Positions 6,974 through 14,740 of a stretch of DNA of 17,532 nt are shown here, piece after piece. The notes beneath the pieces are model-generated. The model was not told the DNA's origin and made no database searches. It saw nothing but the letters and a program-made list of their open reading frames with translations. Positions within the stretch are counted from its first letter, which is position 1. Every line of letters begins with the position of its first letter. The DNA is taken from contig CAZCPY010000065.1 in the NCBI GenBank assembly GCA_964499865.1, forward strand, positions 1 to 17,532, in the 5' to 3' direction. Both the position numbers and the translations under genes were made by a program. The stretch is from JANOGU01 sp964499865 (GTDB lineage: Bacteria > Pseudomonadota > Alphaproteobacteria > Rhodobacterales > Rhodobacteraceae).

Positions 6974-8355
6974 CCTGCCCCTCCGGCGCGACCGTCGCGG
7001 AATGCGGGGATTTCCTCGCCGCCAACCCGGATGTCGAGGCGGTGGACCTGGTGCTGTTCGACACCAACGGCATCGGCCGCGGCAAGATCATCCGGCGGCA
7101 TGAACTCGCGGCCTTCTACACCTCGGGACGGCACCTGCCGATCTCGATCCTGGGCCTCGACATCTGCGGCGAGGATGTGCACGAAACCGGCCTGATCTGG
7201 GATCAGGGCGACGGCGACCTGCGCGCCTGGCCGGTGCCGGGCACCCTGCGCCGCCTGCACGGACCCCCGCCCGCCCGGGCCGAGGTCTTCATGCAGCTGC
7301 ACCACCTGGACGGCACCCCCTTTCCGCACGACCCGCGCCATGCGCTGGCCCGCCAGATCGCGGCGCTGGGGGCGGAAGGGCTGACGCCCTCGGGCGCCTT
7401 CGAGCTTGAATTCTTCCTGCTGGCCAATGACCGGCAGGGCGGCCGCGTGCGGCCCGCGGCGGATGTGCTGGACGGGCGGCCCACGACGCGGACCGAGGTC
7501 TATTCGGTGGACCAGCTGCACGGCATGCTGCCCTTGTTCGACGACATCTACCGCGGGGCGGCGCTGGCCGGGCTGAAGGCCGAGACGATGATCTCGGAAT
7601 ACGCCCCCGGCCAGTACGAGCTGACGCTGCACTACCGCCCGGACGCGATGCAGGCCGCCGACGACCTGATGCGGCTGAAGCGCATCGTGCGGGCGCAGGC
7701 GCGGGCGCATGGGGTGACGGCCTGCTTCATGGCCAAGCCGATCGCCGACCATGCGGGATCGGGGATGCATTTCCACGTCTCCCTGCAGGACCGCGACGGG
7801 CGCAACGTCTTTGCCGAGGCGGTCGAGTGCCAGTGGTCCGACACCATCCGCCACGCGATGGGGGGGATGCTGGCCACGATGGGCGAGGCGATGCTGGTCT
7901 TTGCCCCGCACGCCAATTCCTGGCGCCGCTTTGCCTCGCAAAGCTATGCCCCCGTGGCGCCGACCTGGGGCGTCAACAACCGCTCCGTCGCGCTGCGCAT
8001 CCCGGCGGGCGACCTGCGCGCGCGCCGGATCGAACACCGCCCGGCGGGGGTGGACGCCAACGCCTATCTCGTGGCCACCGCCGTGCTGGCCGGCCTGCGC
8101 AAGGGGCTGGCCGAACGTCTGGACCCGGGTCCCGAGACGACGGGCAACGGCTACGAGGGCAGGCTGGCAACGGCGGCCCCGATCCCGCGCGACTGGCGCG
8201 CGGCGATCGAGGCGGCGACGGGCTCAGGCTTCCTGAAGGACGCGCTGGGGCCCGACCTGCACCGCACCTTCACCGCGATCAAGGCCGCCGAATATGCCCG
8301 GGTGGCGCGCACGGTGTCCGAGGTGGACTTCGACCTCTACCTCCACGCGGTCTGA
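6970..8355 (+). CDS. Glutamine synthetase family protein (PuuA/gamma-glutamyl ligase-like)
   Basis: 461 residues. The N-terminal beta-grasp domain contains LVLFDTNGIGRGKII (about 28-42). The catalytic domain has all main glutamine-synthetase signatures: FELEFF with metal ligands Glu145 and Glu147, SEYAPGQYELTL, the ATP/metal motif AGSGMHFHVSL, the glutamate-binding segment NNRSVALRIPAGD, and RIEHRPAGVDANAYL. It lacks the NLYDLPP-type adenylylation tyrosine of housekeeping GlnA. This places it with the GlnA-like ligases that join glutamate to an amine (as PuuA does with putrescine) rather than with the ammonia-assimilating enzyme. Translational coupling to the aminotransferase suggests one pathway in which an amine is gamma-glutamylated and another amino group is transaminated. 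The exact substrate is not visible. The gene ends 10 bp from the convergent glycosyltransferase. Confidence 0.88.
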   Translation: MTCPSGATVAECGDFLAANPDVEAVDLVLFDTNGIGRGKIIRRHELAAFYTSGRHLPISILGLDICGEDVHETGLIWDQGDGDLRAWPVPGTLRRLHGPPPARAEVFMQLHHLDGTPFPHDPRHALARQIAALGAEGLTPSGAFELEFFLLANDRQGGRVRPAADVLDGRPTTRTEVYSVDQLHGMLPLFDDIYRGAALAGLKAETMISEYAPGQYELTLHYRPDAMQAADDLMRLKRIVRAQARAHGVTACFMAKPIADHAGSGMHFHVSLQDRDGRNVFAEAVECQWSDTIRHAMGGMLATMGEAMLVFAPHANSWRRFASQSYAPVAPTWGVNNRSVALRIPAGDLRARRIEHRPAGVDANAYLVATAVLAGLRKGLAERLDPGPETTGNGYEGRLATAAPIPRDWRAAIEAATGSGFLKDALGPDLHRTFTAIKAAEYARVARTVSEVDFDLYLHAV

Positions 8356-8365
8356 GAGGCGCCGC

Positions 8366-9583
8366 TCAACCCGCGAACAGCGCCTTGAGCCGGGCGGCAG
8401 AGACCCCCACGTCATGCCGCGCCAAAGCCCGCGCCCGGGCCGCGTCACCCATCGCGGCCAGCCTTTCGGGCGGCGTCGCCGCCAGCCCGCGGATCGCCCC
8501 CGCCAGCGCCGCCACATCGCCTGCAGGCACCAGCCAGCCCGTCTCGCCCGGGATCACCAGCTCGGGGATGCCCGCGATCAGCGTGCCGATCACCGGACGG
8601 CCCGCGGCCATCGCCTCCATCGCGACCACCGGCAGGCCCTCGGCAAAGGACGGCAGGGCCAGCGCCTGCGCCCCGGCCAGGGCGGCGCGCACGCCCGCCT
8701 CGTCCTGCCAGCCCGCGAATGTGACGCGCCCGGCGATGCCCGCCGCCTGCGCCTGCGCCTCCAGCCCCGCCCGCACCGGCCCGTCGCCCACCAGCACCAG
8801 CCGCGCGCCGGGCAGGTCGCCCGCGACCTGCGCCAGCGCAGCGATCAGGACCGGAAACCCCTTCTGCTCCGCCAGCCGCCCCACCGCCACCAGATGCGGC
8901 CCGCCTTCCGGGACGGGGGCGGTTCGGGCAAATCGGGCAGGCTCGATGCCGCAATGCACGACATGCAGCCGCGGCCAGTCCGTCACCCGCGCCCAGCGGC
9001 ACAGCTGGCTGCGGCCATAGCTCGACACCGCCACCGTGAAGGCCGCCCGCCCGATCTTCTCCCGCAGGGCCAGCGCCACGGGCGCGTCGAACTCCTCGGG
9101 CCCGTGCACCGTCATCGACCAGCGCGGCCCGCCGAGGACATGCGCCAGCATCGCCACGGTGGCCGAGTTGGTGCCGAAATGGGCGTGCAGATGCGTGACG
9201 CCAAGCGCCGCGCAGCGCGCCGCCACATGAGCGGCCTCGGCCAGGTAGATCAGGTGCCGGCGCCGCCCGCCGGTGCCCTCGACCCCCCGCCCCCGCCCCG
9301 CCCGCCCGCAGGCCTGCACCACGGCCAGCGCCTCTGCCGCCGCCACCGGATTGGCCGCCAGCGCCGCCAGCGCGCCGCGGATGAGCCCTGCCTTGCCGGT
9401 CTTCAGGACATGCTCGGTGCGGTCGTCCTCGGCCAGGTCGGCGGGGTCCGCGAGATGCGGCCGGTCCGACCGCATGGCGAAGCGGTGGACGGTCACCCCC
9501 AACCGCTCCAGCGCCGCGATCTCGCGGCGGATGAAGCTGTGGCTGGCCCTGGGGTAGGTGTTGACGAGATAGGCGATCTGCAC
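8366..9583 (-). CDS. GT4-family glycosyltransferase
   Basis: 405 residues, GT-B fold, retaining family 4. The N-terminal domain opens with IAYLVNTYPRASHSFIRREI, a typical acceptor-side start. THLHAHFG lies in mid-protein. The donor domain begins at LVAVGRLAEQKGF and has VGDGPVRAGLE and the EX7E motif (Glu315 and Glu323 in SFAEGLPVVAMEAMAAG), then GETGWLVPAGD. I chose a GTG start at 9583 because GGAGGGG (9593-9599) sits 9 nt upstream and family homology begins there. The longer open frame to 9952 runs through intergenic repeats and transposase debris. It probably adds a sugar to a lipid-linked or surface polysaccharide; the neighbouring EPS genes on its right support this. The donor sugar and linkage are unknown. 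It is separated from the flippase operon by the repeat island. Confidence 0.9.
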   Translation of the reverse strand: MQIAYLVNTYPRASHSFIRREIAALERLGVTVHRFAMRSDRPHLADPADLAEDDRTEHVLKTGKAGLIRGALAALAANPVAAAEALAVVQACGRAGRGRGVEGTGGRRRHLIYLAEAAHVAARCAALGVTHLHAHFGTNSATVAMLAHVLGGPRWSMTVHGPEEFDAPVALALREKIGRAAFTVAVSSYGRSQLCRWARVTDWPRLHVVHCGIEPARFARTAPVPEGGPHLVAVGRLAEQKGFPVLIAALAQVAGDLPGARLVLVGDGPVRAGLEAQAQAAGIAGRVTFAGWQDEAGVRAALAGAQALALPSFAEGLPVVAMEAMAAGRPVIGTLIAGIPELVIPGETGWLVPAGDVAALAGAIRGLAATPPERLAAMGDAARARALARHDVGVSAARLKALFAG

Positions 9584-9661
9584 CGGCGCGCGCCCCTCCG
9601 GGCCATGGTCCCGCGCATCTGGCACCGCCTGCGGGGTGACCGCAACCTCCTGTCCCGGCGT

Positions 9662-9805
9662 CTGAAGTTTATTGCGTGCCTTCGGCACAAGCCTTTTGTC
9701 TCGCCTCTGGCCCCCGAAGAGGGGGCCAACCGGCTCGGGCGAAGAAGGGGGCTCCGCCCCCGTCGCTGACGCGACTCCCCCGGGGTATTTCGGCCAAGAT
9801 GAAGC
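9662..9805 (+). repeat. Left arm of compound inverted repeat
   Basis: Four parts follow in order. (1) An outer segment, 9662-9703, contains the hairpin GTGCCTTCGGCAC (9676-9688, a C-UUCG-G loop in RNA) followed by CCTTTTGT, like a terminator read rightward. (2) A perfect 8-bp stem, TGGCCCCC/GGGGGCCA, lies at 9708-9728. (3) Unit B, 9736-9805, carries hairpin GGGGGCTCCGCCCCC. (4) The shared core closes the arm. Unit B matches the reversed copy at 86-155 with about a one-base insertion. The outer segment matches the reverse complement of 10708-10749 at 36 of 42 positions by my count. Confidence 0.8.
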
Positions 9806-9899
9806 GCCGCCAGCGCTGCCGTTCCATGGATTGCCGCCGCCGGCGGTGATCGGCACCGTGATATTCGGCGCCGGGCCTGCCTGATCGGGATGCCGGTGC

Positions 9900-10450
9900 G
9901 GACGGGCCGGTGGCGGGATCACCGCCCGGAGGCGCGATCGTTCCGGCGTCATGCAGCGGGCCCGCCGGACGGCCCGCCCGTCATTCAGTCCGGGGAGCAG
10001 CGCATCAACGAGGCAGGCGATGGCCCTGCCCCCGGGGGCCGACGACGCCGGTGCGGCGCCCTGTCCCGCGGTTCAGGCGCTCGATCGGGCTGGTGCCGTG
10101 CAGTTTGGCCCGGTGCCTCCCGGGGACGCTCCTGCGGGCCGGCACGTCGGGTTCGGCGTCGTCGATCAGGGCGGCGAGTTCGGGCTTCCTTGGCCCGACC
10201 TGCGGGGGACGGCCCGCCGCCGGGCGCCGGCCACCCCGGCGGTGTCCGGGGGAAGGCGGTGGCGATGAAGGCAGACACGCCACGCCGCCCGCCGGTGTTC
10301 ACGCCGATGGCGATGATGACGGCGACGGACACGATCCGCCCGCCGGGATCCTTCCCGCGACAGGGCGCGCCGGACGGCGCCGACCTGCGGTGCCGTCAGG
10401 CGCGCGGCGCCGGGGCCCTTCTCGGCGAGGTCGCGGAAGTTCACCATGCC
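9900..10450 (-). pseudogene. IS256-family (Mutator-type) transposase remnant
   Basis: Family-specific pieces are spread over shifted frames on the minus strand. From right to left: VNFRDLAEKGPG, which resembles the segment before the first catalytic Asp; GGRIVSVAVIIAIGVNTGGRR (split across frames) joined directly to VSAFIATAF; then KPELAALIDDAEPDV; AKLHGTSPIERLN, which keeps the catalytic Glu region (about 10070-10110); and ALLPGLNDGRAVRRARCMT, corresponding to the usual LEQNDEWAVQRARYMT tail. In intact family members, roughly 80-90 residues holding the second catalytic Asp lie between the GVNTDGRR and VSAFIATAF blocks; they are missing here, and the N-terminal third is not recognisable. The element is therefore dead. 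Boundaries are approximate and terminal inverted repeats were not identified. Confidence 0.8.
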
Positions 10451-10603
10451 GGCGGTCGTGGGTGCGGTCTCCGGTCCGGGCCCCGCCGGTTCCCTCGAAG
10501 CGGCGGCGTTCGCCGGCCCGGTGCCGGCAACCGGACCCTGCGGGAACATCGCCGGCGACCACCCCCGGCCAGAACCCGCACCGGGCTCGGGGCAGACATC
10601 CGG

Positions 10604-10749
10604 CAGCTTCATCTTGGCTGAAATACCCTCAGGGGGGAGCGACCGAAGGGAGCGGTGGGGGCGGAACGCCCCCTTCACGGAGGGAAGCGGCTTCTTCAGC
10701 CGCTGACCGACACAAAAGGAATGTGCCGAAGGCACGCAATTTGCTTCAG
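10604..10749 (-). repeat. Right arm of compound inverted repeat
   Basis: This arm mirrors the left one. The core is at 10606-10628 (one base changed from the 86-108 copy). Unit A, 10604-10681, carries hairpin GGGGGCGGAACGCCCCC followed by TT. A 7-bp stem AGCGGCT/AGCCGCT lies at 10686-10704. The outer segment, 10708-10749, contains GTGCCGAAGGCAC (10723-10735); read leftward it is the same hairpin plus CCTTTTGT as on the left. Unit A matches the window-start copy at 1-76. Read leftward, the outer hairpin could stop transcription entering the island from the right. Confidence 0.8.
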
Positions 10750-10780
10750 CGACCGGGGGCGCGGGACAGACCGCATCCGG

Positions 10781-10809
10781 TTGCGGATTGCCCCGCCGGT
10801 GGCCTAGGG
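10781..10809 (+). promoter_or_regulatory. Candidate promoter of the flippase-rml operon
   Basis: TTGCGG (10781-10786) and CTAGGG (10804-10809) are separated by exactly 17 bp and lie 25 bp before the flippase ATG, just outside the right repeat arm. The -35-like box is good and the -10-like box poor. This is a visual candidate only. Confidence 0.3.
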
Positions 10810-10834
10810 TCCCGACCGCAGCGAAGGGCGACGG

Positions 10835-12178
10835 ATGGCCGCAACCCGCACGACCGACAGCCTGATCGCCCGCGCGCTCCGCGGCAGCGCGATCACGGGG
10901 GGGGCCTATGCGGCCAGCCAGGCGCTGCGGCTGGCGTCGAACCTGATCCTCGCGCGGCTGCTGTTCCCCGAGGCCTTCGGGGTGATGGCGCTGGTCACCG
11001 TGGTGCTGGTCGGCCTGACCATGTTCTCTGACATGGGCCTCGGCCCGGCGATTTCGCGGTCGTCGCGGGGCGACGATCCGGCGTTCCTCGACACCGCCTG
11101 GACCATCGCGGTGGCGCGCGGCGCGGTCCTGTGGCTGGTGGCCTCGGCGCTGGCCTGGCCGCTGGCGGCGCTGTATGCCGCGCCCGACCTGGCGGTGATG
11201 GTGCCCGTGGCGGGGCTGTCGCTGTTGATCGCGGGCTTCAACCCCACGCGCATCGACACCGCCAACCGCCACCTGCTGCTGGGGCGGGTCACCGCGCTGG
11301 ACCTGTCGGCGCAGGCCATCGGGATCGCCGCCATGGTGCTTCTGGCCTGGGTCACCGCCTCGGTCTGGGCGCTGGTCCTGGGTGCCGTGATCACCGCGAC
11401 GGCCAAGCTCGCCCTGACCCACGCCTTCCTGCCCGGCCCCGCCAACCGGCTGGCCTGGGACCCCGCGGCGGGCCGCGAGCTGGTGCATTTCGGCAAGTGG
11501 ATCCTCGCCTCGACCGTCTGCGGCTTCCTGCTGGCGCAGGGCGACCGGCTGATCCTGGGCGCCTACCTGAGCCTGGCCGAGCTCGGCCTCTACAACATCG
11601 GCTATTTCCTCGCCTCCTTCCCTTGGCTGCTGGGCGGGGCGGTGACGATGCGGGTGATGATCCCGCTCTACCGCGACGACCCGCCGGGGGCAAAGGCCGC
11701 ACACGCGCCCCGGGTGCGGCGGCTGCGCATGGCGATGACGGGGGGGCTGGTCGCGGCGCTGGCGGCGCTGGCCTACGGCGGCGACGCGCTGATCGGGATG
11801 CTCTACGATCCGCGCTATGCCGCGGCGGGGGCCATCGTCACCATGGTCGCCTGCGTGCAGATGCCGCTGGTGATCGGGATGACCTATGACCAGGCGGCGC
11901 TGGCGGCAGGCGCCTCGCGGCAGTTCTTCGCGGTGATCCTGATCCGTGCCGTCGGCCAGACCGGTGCCTTCCTGCTGGGCGCGCAACTGGGCGGCATGGC
12001 GGGGGCGCTGGCGGCGCAGGGGCTGGCGGCGGTCGCGCTGCACCCCGCCCTGGTCTGGCTTGCGCGGCGGCACGGGGTGTGGGATGCCCGCCACGACGCG
12101 CTGTGGTTCGCGGTGGCGCTGGCGCTGGCCGTCCCGGCGCTTTGGCTGCATGCAGGGCCGATTGCCGCGCTGAGGTAG
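10835..12178 (+). CDS. Wzx-type polysaccharide flippase (MOP superfamily)
   Basis: 447 residues, with about 12 hydrophobic segments throughout. The N-terminal RGSAITGGAYAASQALRLAS and LARLLFPEAFGVMALVTVV is the signature opening of the oligosaccharide flippase family (Polysacc_synt/Wzx, ExoT/AmsL-like). GDRLILGAYLSLAELGLYN in mid-protein is another family hallmark. It would flip undecaprenyl-linked sugar units across the inner membrane. The ATG at 10835 has AAGGG about 6-7 nt upstream. It is the first gene of a tight operon: its stop is followed after one base by the rmlC ATG. Pairing with rhamnose synthesis suggests that the exported unit contains L-rhamnose, which is inference. Confidence 0.9.
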   Translation: MAATRTTDSLIARALRGSAITGGAYAASQALRLASNLILARLLFPEAFGVMALVTVVLVGLTMFSDMGLGPAISRSSRGDDPAFLDTAWTIAVARGAVLWLVASALAWPLAALYAAPDLAVMVPVAGLSLLIAGFNPTRIDTANRHLLLGRVTALDLSAQAIGIAAMVLLAWVTASVWALVLGAVITATAKLALTHAFLPGPANRLAWDPAAGRELVHFGKWILASTVCGFLLAQGDRLILGAYLSLAELGLYNIGYFLASFPWLLGGAVTMRVMIPLYRDDPPGAKAAHAPRVRRLRMAMTGGLVAALAALAYGGDALIGMLYDPRYAAAGAIVTMVACVQMPLVIGMTYDQAALAAGASRQFFAVILIRAVGQTGAFLLGAQLGGMAGALAAQGLAAVALHPALVWLARRHGVWDARHDALWFAVALALAVPALWLHAGPIAALR

Positions 12179-12179
12179 G

Positions 12180-12740
12180 ATGCAGATCGAACAGACCTCC
12201 CTTCCCGGCGTGATGATCCTGACGCCGCGGCGGTTCGGTGACGACCGCGGCTGGTTTGCCGAGACCTGGAACGCGCCCCGCCTGTCTGCCGCCGGGCTGG
12301 ACCTGGCCTTCGTGCAGGACAACCATTCGATGAGTGCCGCACCCGGCACGCTGCGCGGCCTGCACTGCCAGCGCCCGCCGCGCGCGCAGGACAAGCTGGT
12401 GCGCTGCACGGCCGGGGCGATCCGCGACGTGGCGGTGGACGTGCGCCGCGGCTCGCCCACCTACGGCGCCTGGGTGGCGGTGGACCTGACCGCGCAGAAC
12501 GGGCGGCAGCTTCTGGTGCCGAAGGGGTTCCTGCACGGCTTCGTCACGCTGCAGCCGATGACCGAGGTGCAGTACAAATGCACCGACACCTACGCGCCGG
12601 ACTGCGACGGTGCGGTCGCCTGGGACGACCCCGACCTTGCCATCGACTGGGGCGTCGCCGATCCCGTCCTGTCTGCCAAGGACCGTGCCGCGCCGCGGCT
12701 GGCGGCATGGGACAGCCCCTTTGACTGGAGCGCCACATGA
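12180..12740 (+). CDS. rmlC: dTDP-4-dehydrorhamnose 3,5-epimerase
   Basis: 186 residues, normal RmlC length. It epimerises dTDP-4-keto-6-deoxyglucose at C3 and C5, the third step to dTDP-L-rhamnose, in the cytoplasm. The cupin fold motifs are intact: FVQDNHSMS, RGLHCQ with catalytic His62, DKLVRC with Lys72, VAVDVR, PKGFLHGF, and EVQYKCTDTYAP with Tyr132, plus Asp168 in LSAKDR. The ATG lies one base after the flippase stop, and the upstream GAGG in the end of that gene can serve as ribosome site. The stop overlaps the rmlB start by ATGA. Confidence 0.96.
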   Translation: MQIEQTSLPGVMILTPRRFGDDRGWFAETWNAPRLSAAGLDLAFVQDNHSMSAAPGTLRGLHCQRPPRAQDKLVRCTAGAIRDVAVDVRRGSPTYGAWVAVDLTAQNGRQLLVPKGFLHGFVTLQPMTEVQYKCTDTYAPDCDGAVAWDDPDLAIDWGVADPVLSAKDRAAPRLAAWDSPFDWSAT

Positions 12741-13777
12741 AGGTTTTGGTGACGGGCGGCTGCGGCTTCATCGGCTCGGCGGTCGTGCGCCTGGCGGTGG
12801 CGCGGGGGCACGAGGTGGTGAACCTTGACGCCATGACCTATGCCGCCAGCGCCGCCAACGTGGCCGCGGTTGCGGCATCGAACCTCTACAGCTTCGAGGC
12901 GGGCGACATCCGCGACCGGGCGCGGATGGACGAAGTGCTGGCCATCCACGCCCCGGACGCGATCCTGCACCTGGCCGCCGAAAGCCACGTGGACCGGTCG
13001 ATCGACGGGCCGGGCGGCTTCATCTCGACCAACGTGACCGGCACCTCCGTGCTGCTGGACGCCGCCCGCGCGCATTGGGTGGCGCGGGGCCGGCCCGCGG
13101 GGTTCCGCTTCCACCACGTCTCGACCGACGAGGTCTTCGGGTCGCTGGGGGCGGAGGGCCTGTTCACCGAGGACAGCCCCTACGACCCGCGCAGCCCCTA
13201 TTCGGCCTCGAAGGCCGCCAGCGACCATCTGGTGCGCGCCTGGGGGGAAACCTACGGGCTGCCGGTGCTGCTGACCAACTGTTCCAACAATTACGGCCCC
13301 TTCCACTTTCCCGAAAAGCTGATCCCGGTCGTCATCCTGAACGCGCTGCGGGGCCACCCGATCCCGGTCTACGGCACGGGCGAGAACGTGCGCGACTGGC
13401 TCTATGTCGAGGACCATGCCGCGGCGCTGCTCCTGGTGCTGGACAACGGCGCGCCCGGACGCAGCTACAACATCGGTGGCGGGAACGAGGCGCGCAACAT
13501 CGACCTCGTCCGCATGATCTGCGCCCTGATGGACGAGATGCACCCCGCGGGCGCCCCGCACGACCGGCTGATCGCCTTTGTCGCCGACCGGCCCGGGCAC
13601 GATGCGCGCTATGCCATCGACGCCAGCCGCATCCGGGCGGAACTGGGCTGGGTGCCGCAGGTGCCGCTGGCCGAGGGGCTGCGGCGCACGGTGCGCTGGT
13701 ATCTCGACAACGAGGGCTGGTGGCGCCCCCTGCTGGCCCGTCGCGGGGTGGGCGAGCGGCTGGGCAATCCGGCATGA
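12737..13777 (+). CDS. rmlB: dTDP-glucose 4,6-dehydratase
   Basis: 346 residues, the usual RmlB size. It converts dTDP-glucose to dTDP-4-keto-6-deoxyglucose with bound NAD+ (second step of the dTDP-rhamnose pathway). Short-chain dehydrogenase hallmarks are present: the nucleotide-binding GGCGFIG (7-13), AAESHVDRSI, the catalytic triple Thr130-Asp131-Glu132 in STDEVFG, and Tyr155/Lys159 in PYSASKAASDH. NCSNNYGPFHFPEKLIP and YGTGENVRDWLYVEDH are diagnostic of RmlB rather than of other epimerase-family members. The gene overlaps its neighbours by ATGA on both sides. Confidence 0.97.
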   Translation: MKVLVTGGCGFIGSAVVRLAVARGHEVVNLDAMTYAASAANVAAVAASNLYSFEAGDIRDRARMDEVLAIHAPDAILHLAAESHVDRSIDGPGGFISTNVTGTSVLLDAARAHWVARGRPAGFRFHHVSTDEVFGSLGAEGLFTEDSPYDPRSPYSASKAASDHLVRAWGETYGLPVLLTNCSNNYGPFHFPEKLIPVVILNALRGHPIPVYGTGENVRDWLYVEDHAAALLLVLDNGAPGRSYNIGGGNEARNIDLVRMICALMDEMHPAGAPHDRLIAFVADRPGHDARYAIDASRIRAELGWVPQVPLAEGLRRTVRWYLDNEGWWRPLLARRGVGERLGNPA

Positions 13778-14631
13778 GGCTTCTGGTCTTCGGCCGGTCG
13801 GGGCAGGTCGCGGCGGAACTGGCCCGGCGACTGCCCGCAGGCGTCACGGCGCGCTTTCTGGGGCGGACGGAGGCCGACCTGGCCGACCCCGCCGCCTGCG
13901 CCGCGGCGGTGCGCACGGCTGCGGCGGATGCCGTCATCAACGCCGCCGCCTGGACCGCGGTGGACCGGGCCGAGGCCGACGAGGCCGCGGCGATGGTCGT
14001 CAACGCCGACAGCCCCGGCGCGATGGCGGTCGCGGCGGCCGCAAGGGGCCTGCCCTTCCTGCACATGTCCACCGACTATGTCTTTCCCGGCACCGGCGCG
14101 GCGCCCTGGCGGCCCGGCGACGCGACCGGCCCGCTGAACGCCTACGGCCGCAGCAAGCTGGCGGGCGAGGCGGCGGTGCGGGCGGCGGGGGGGGCGCATC
14201 TGATCCTGCGCACGTCCTGGGTGGTTTCGGCCCACGGCGCGAACTTCGTGAAGACGATGCTGCGGCTGGGGCGCGAGCGCCCGCTGCTGCGGATCGTGGA
14301 TGACCAGACCGGCGGGCCCACGCCCGCCGCCGCGCTGGCCGATGCGCTGGTCGCCGCGGCACGCGCGATGACGGCGGGGGCGGCGGGGGGGACACATCAC
14401 TTCGCGGGTGCCCCGGACGTGACCTGGGCCGGTTTCGCGCGCGAGATCGTCGCGCGGGCGGGGCTTGCCGCGCAGGTCGAGGGCATCGCGACCGCCGACT
14501 TCCCCACCCCCGCCCGGCGCCCGGCCAACTCGCGGCTGGACTGCGGCTCGTTCAGCGCCGCCTTCGGCCTCGCCCGTCCCGACTGGCGGCAGGGGCTGGA
14601 CGCGATCCTGTCTGACCTGTCCGCGACCTGA
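13774..14631 (+). CDS. rmlD: dTDP-4-dehydrorhamnose reductase
   Basis: 285 residues, the normal RmlD length. It reduces dTDP-4-keto-L-rhamnose with NAD(P)H to dTDP-L-rhamnose, the last step. Motifs: the nucleotide-binding FGRSGQVA (6-13), NAAAWTAVDRAE, MSTDYVFPG with Thr100-Asp101-Tyr102, and NAYGRSKLAGE with catalytic Tyr124 and Lys128, then LRTSWV and DDQTGGPTPA. The ATG overlaps the rmlB stop (ATGA). The open frame extends back to 13075 inside rmlB and was trimmed. It is the last gene of the operon. rmlA, which often follows, is not present: the next gene is a small membrane protein 109 bp downstream. Confidence 0.96.
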   Translation: MRLLVFGRSGQVAAELARRLPAGVTARFLGRTEADLADPAACAAAVRTAAADAVINAAAWTAVDRAEADEAAAMVVNADSPGAMAVAAAARGLPFLHMSTDYVFPGTGAAPWRPGDATGPLNAYGRSKLAGEAAVRAAGGAHLILRTSWVVSAHGANFVKTMLRLGRERPLLRIVDDQTGGPTPAAALADALVAAARAMTAGAAGGTHHFAGAPDVTWAGFAREIVARAGLAAQVEGIATADFPTPARRPANSRLDCGSFSAAFGLARPDWRQGLDAILSDLSAT

Positions 14632-14740
14632 AGACCTTGAGCCCTCGGGCTGGTTAATGCCCGCATCGTGGCGAAAATCTGCCGCAATCGGCAGGAAATC
14701 TGCACCTCACGGGGCAGCAGGGTAACCTTCGGTTAGGACT

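Larger units (their letters stand above)
9584..10834. other. Intergenic island between glycosyltransferase and flippase operon
   Basis: About 1.25 kb without an intact gene. Both starts point outward (glycosyltransferase leftward, flippase rightward). The island holds two multi-hairpin repeat arms (9662-9805 and 10604-10749), a broken IS256-type transposase between them, and promoter-like sequence just before the flippase. No intact reading frame with protein-like composition is visible; the frames that stay open here are antisense or GC-driven. Confidence 0.7.

Noticed and set aside
6406..8037. 543-codon minus-strand frame across the aminotransferase and ligase
   Set aside because: Antisense shadow of two genes with complete catalytic motifs on the plus strand.
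9584..9952. 123-residue upstream extension of the glycosyltransferase frame
   Set aside because: It runs through the repeat arm and the transposase tail; the GTG at 9583 has GGAGGGG at proper spacing and matches the family start.
10166..12460. 764-codon minus-strand open frame
   Set aside because: It is antisense to the flippase and rmlC, with Arg/Gln/His-rich low-complexity composition typical of GC-rich shadow frames.
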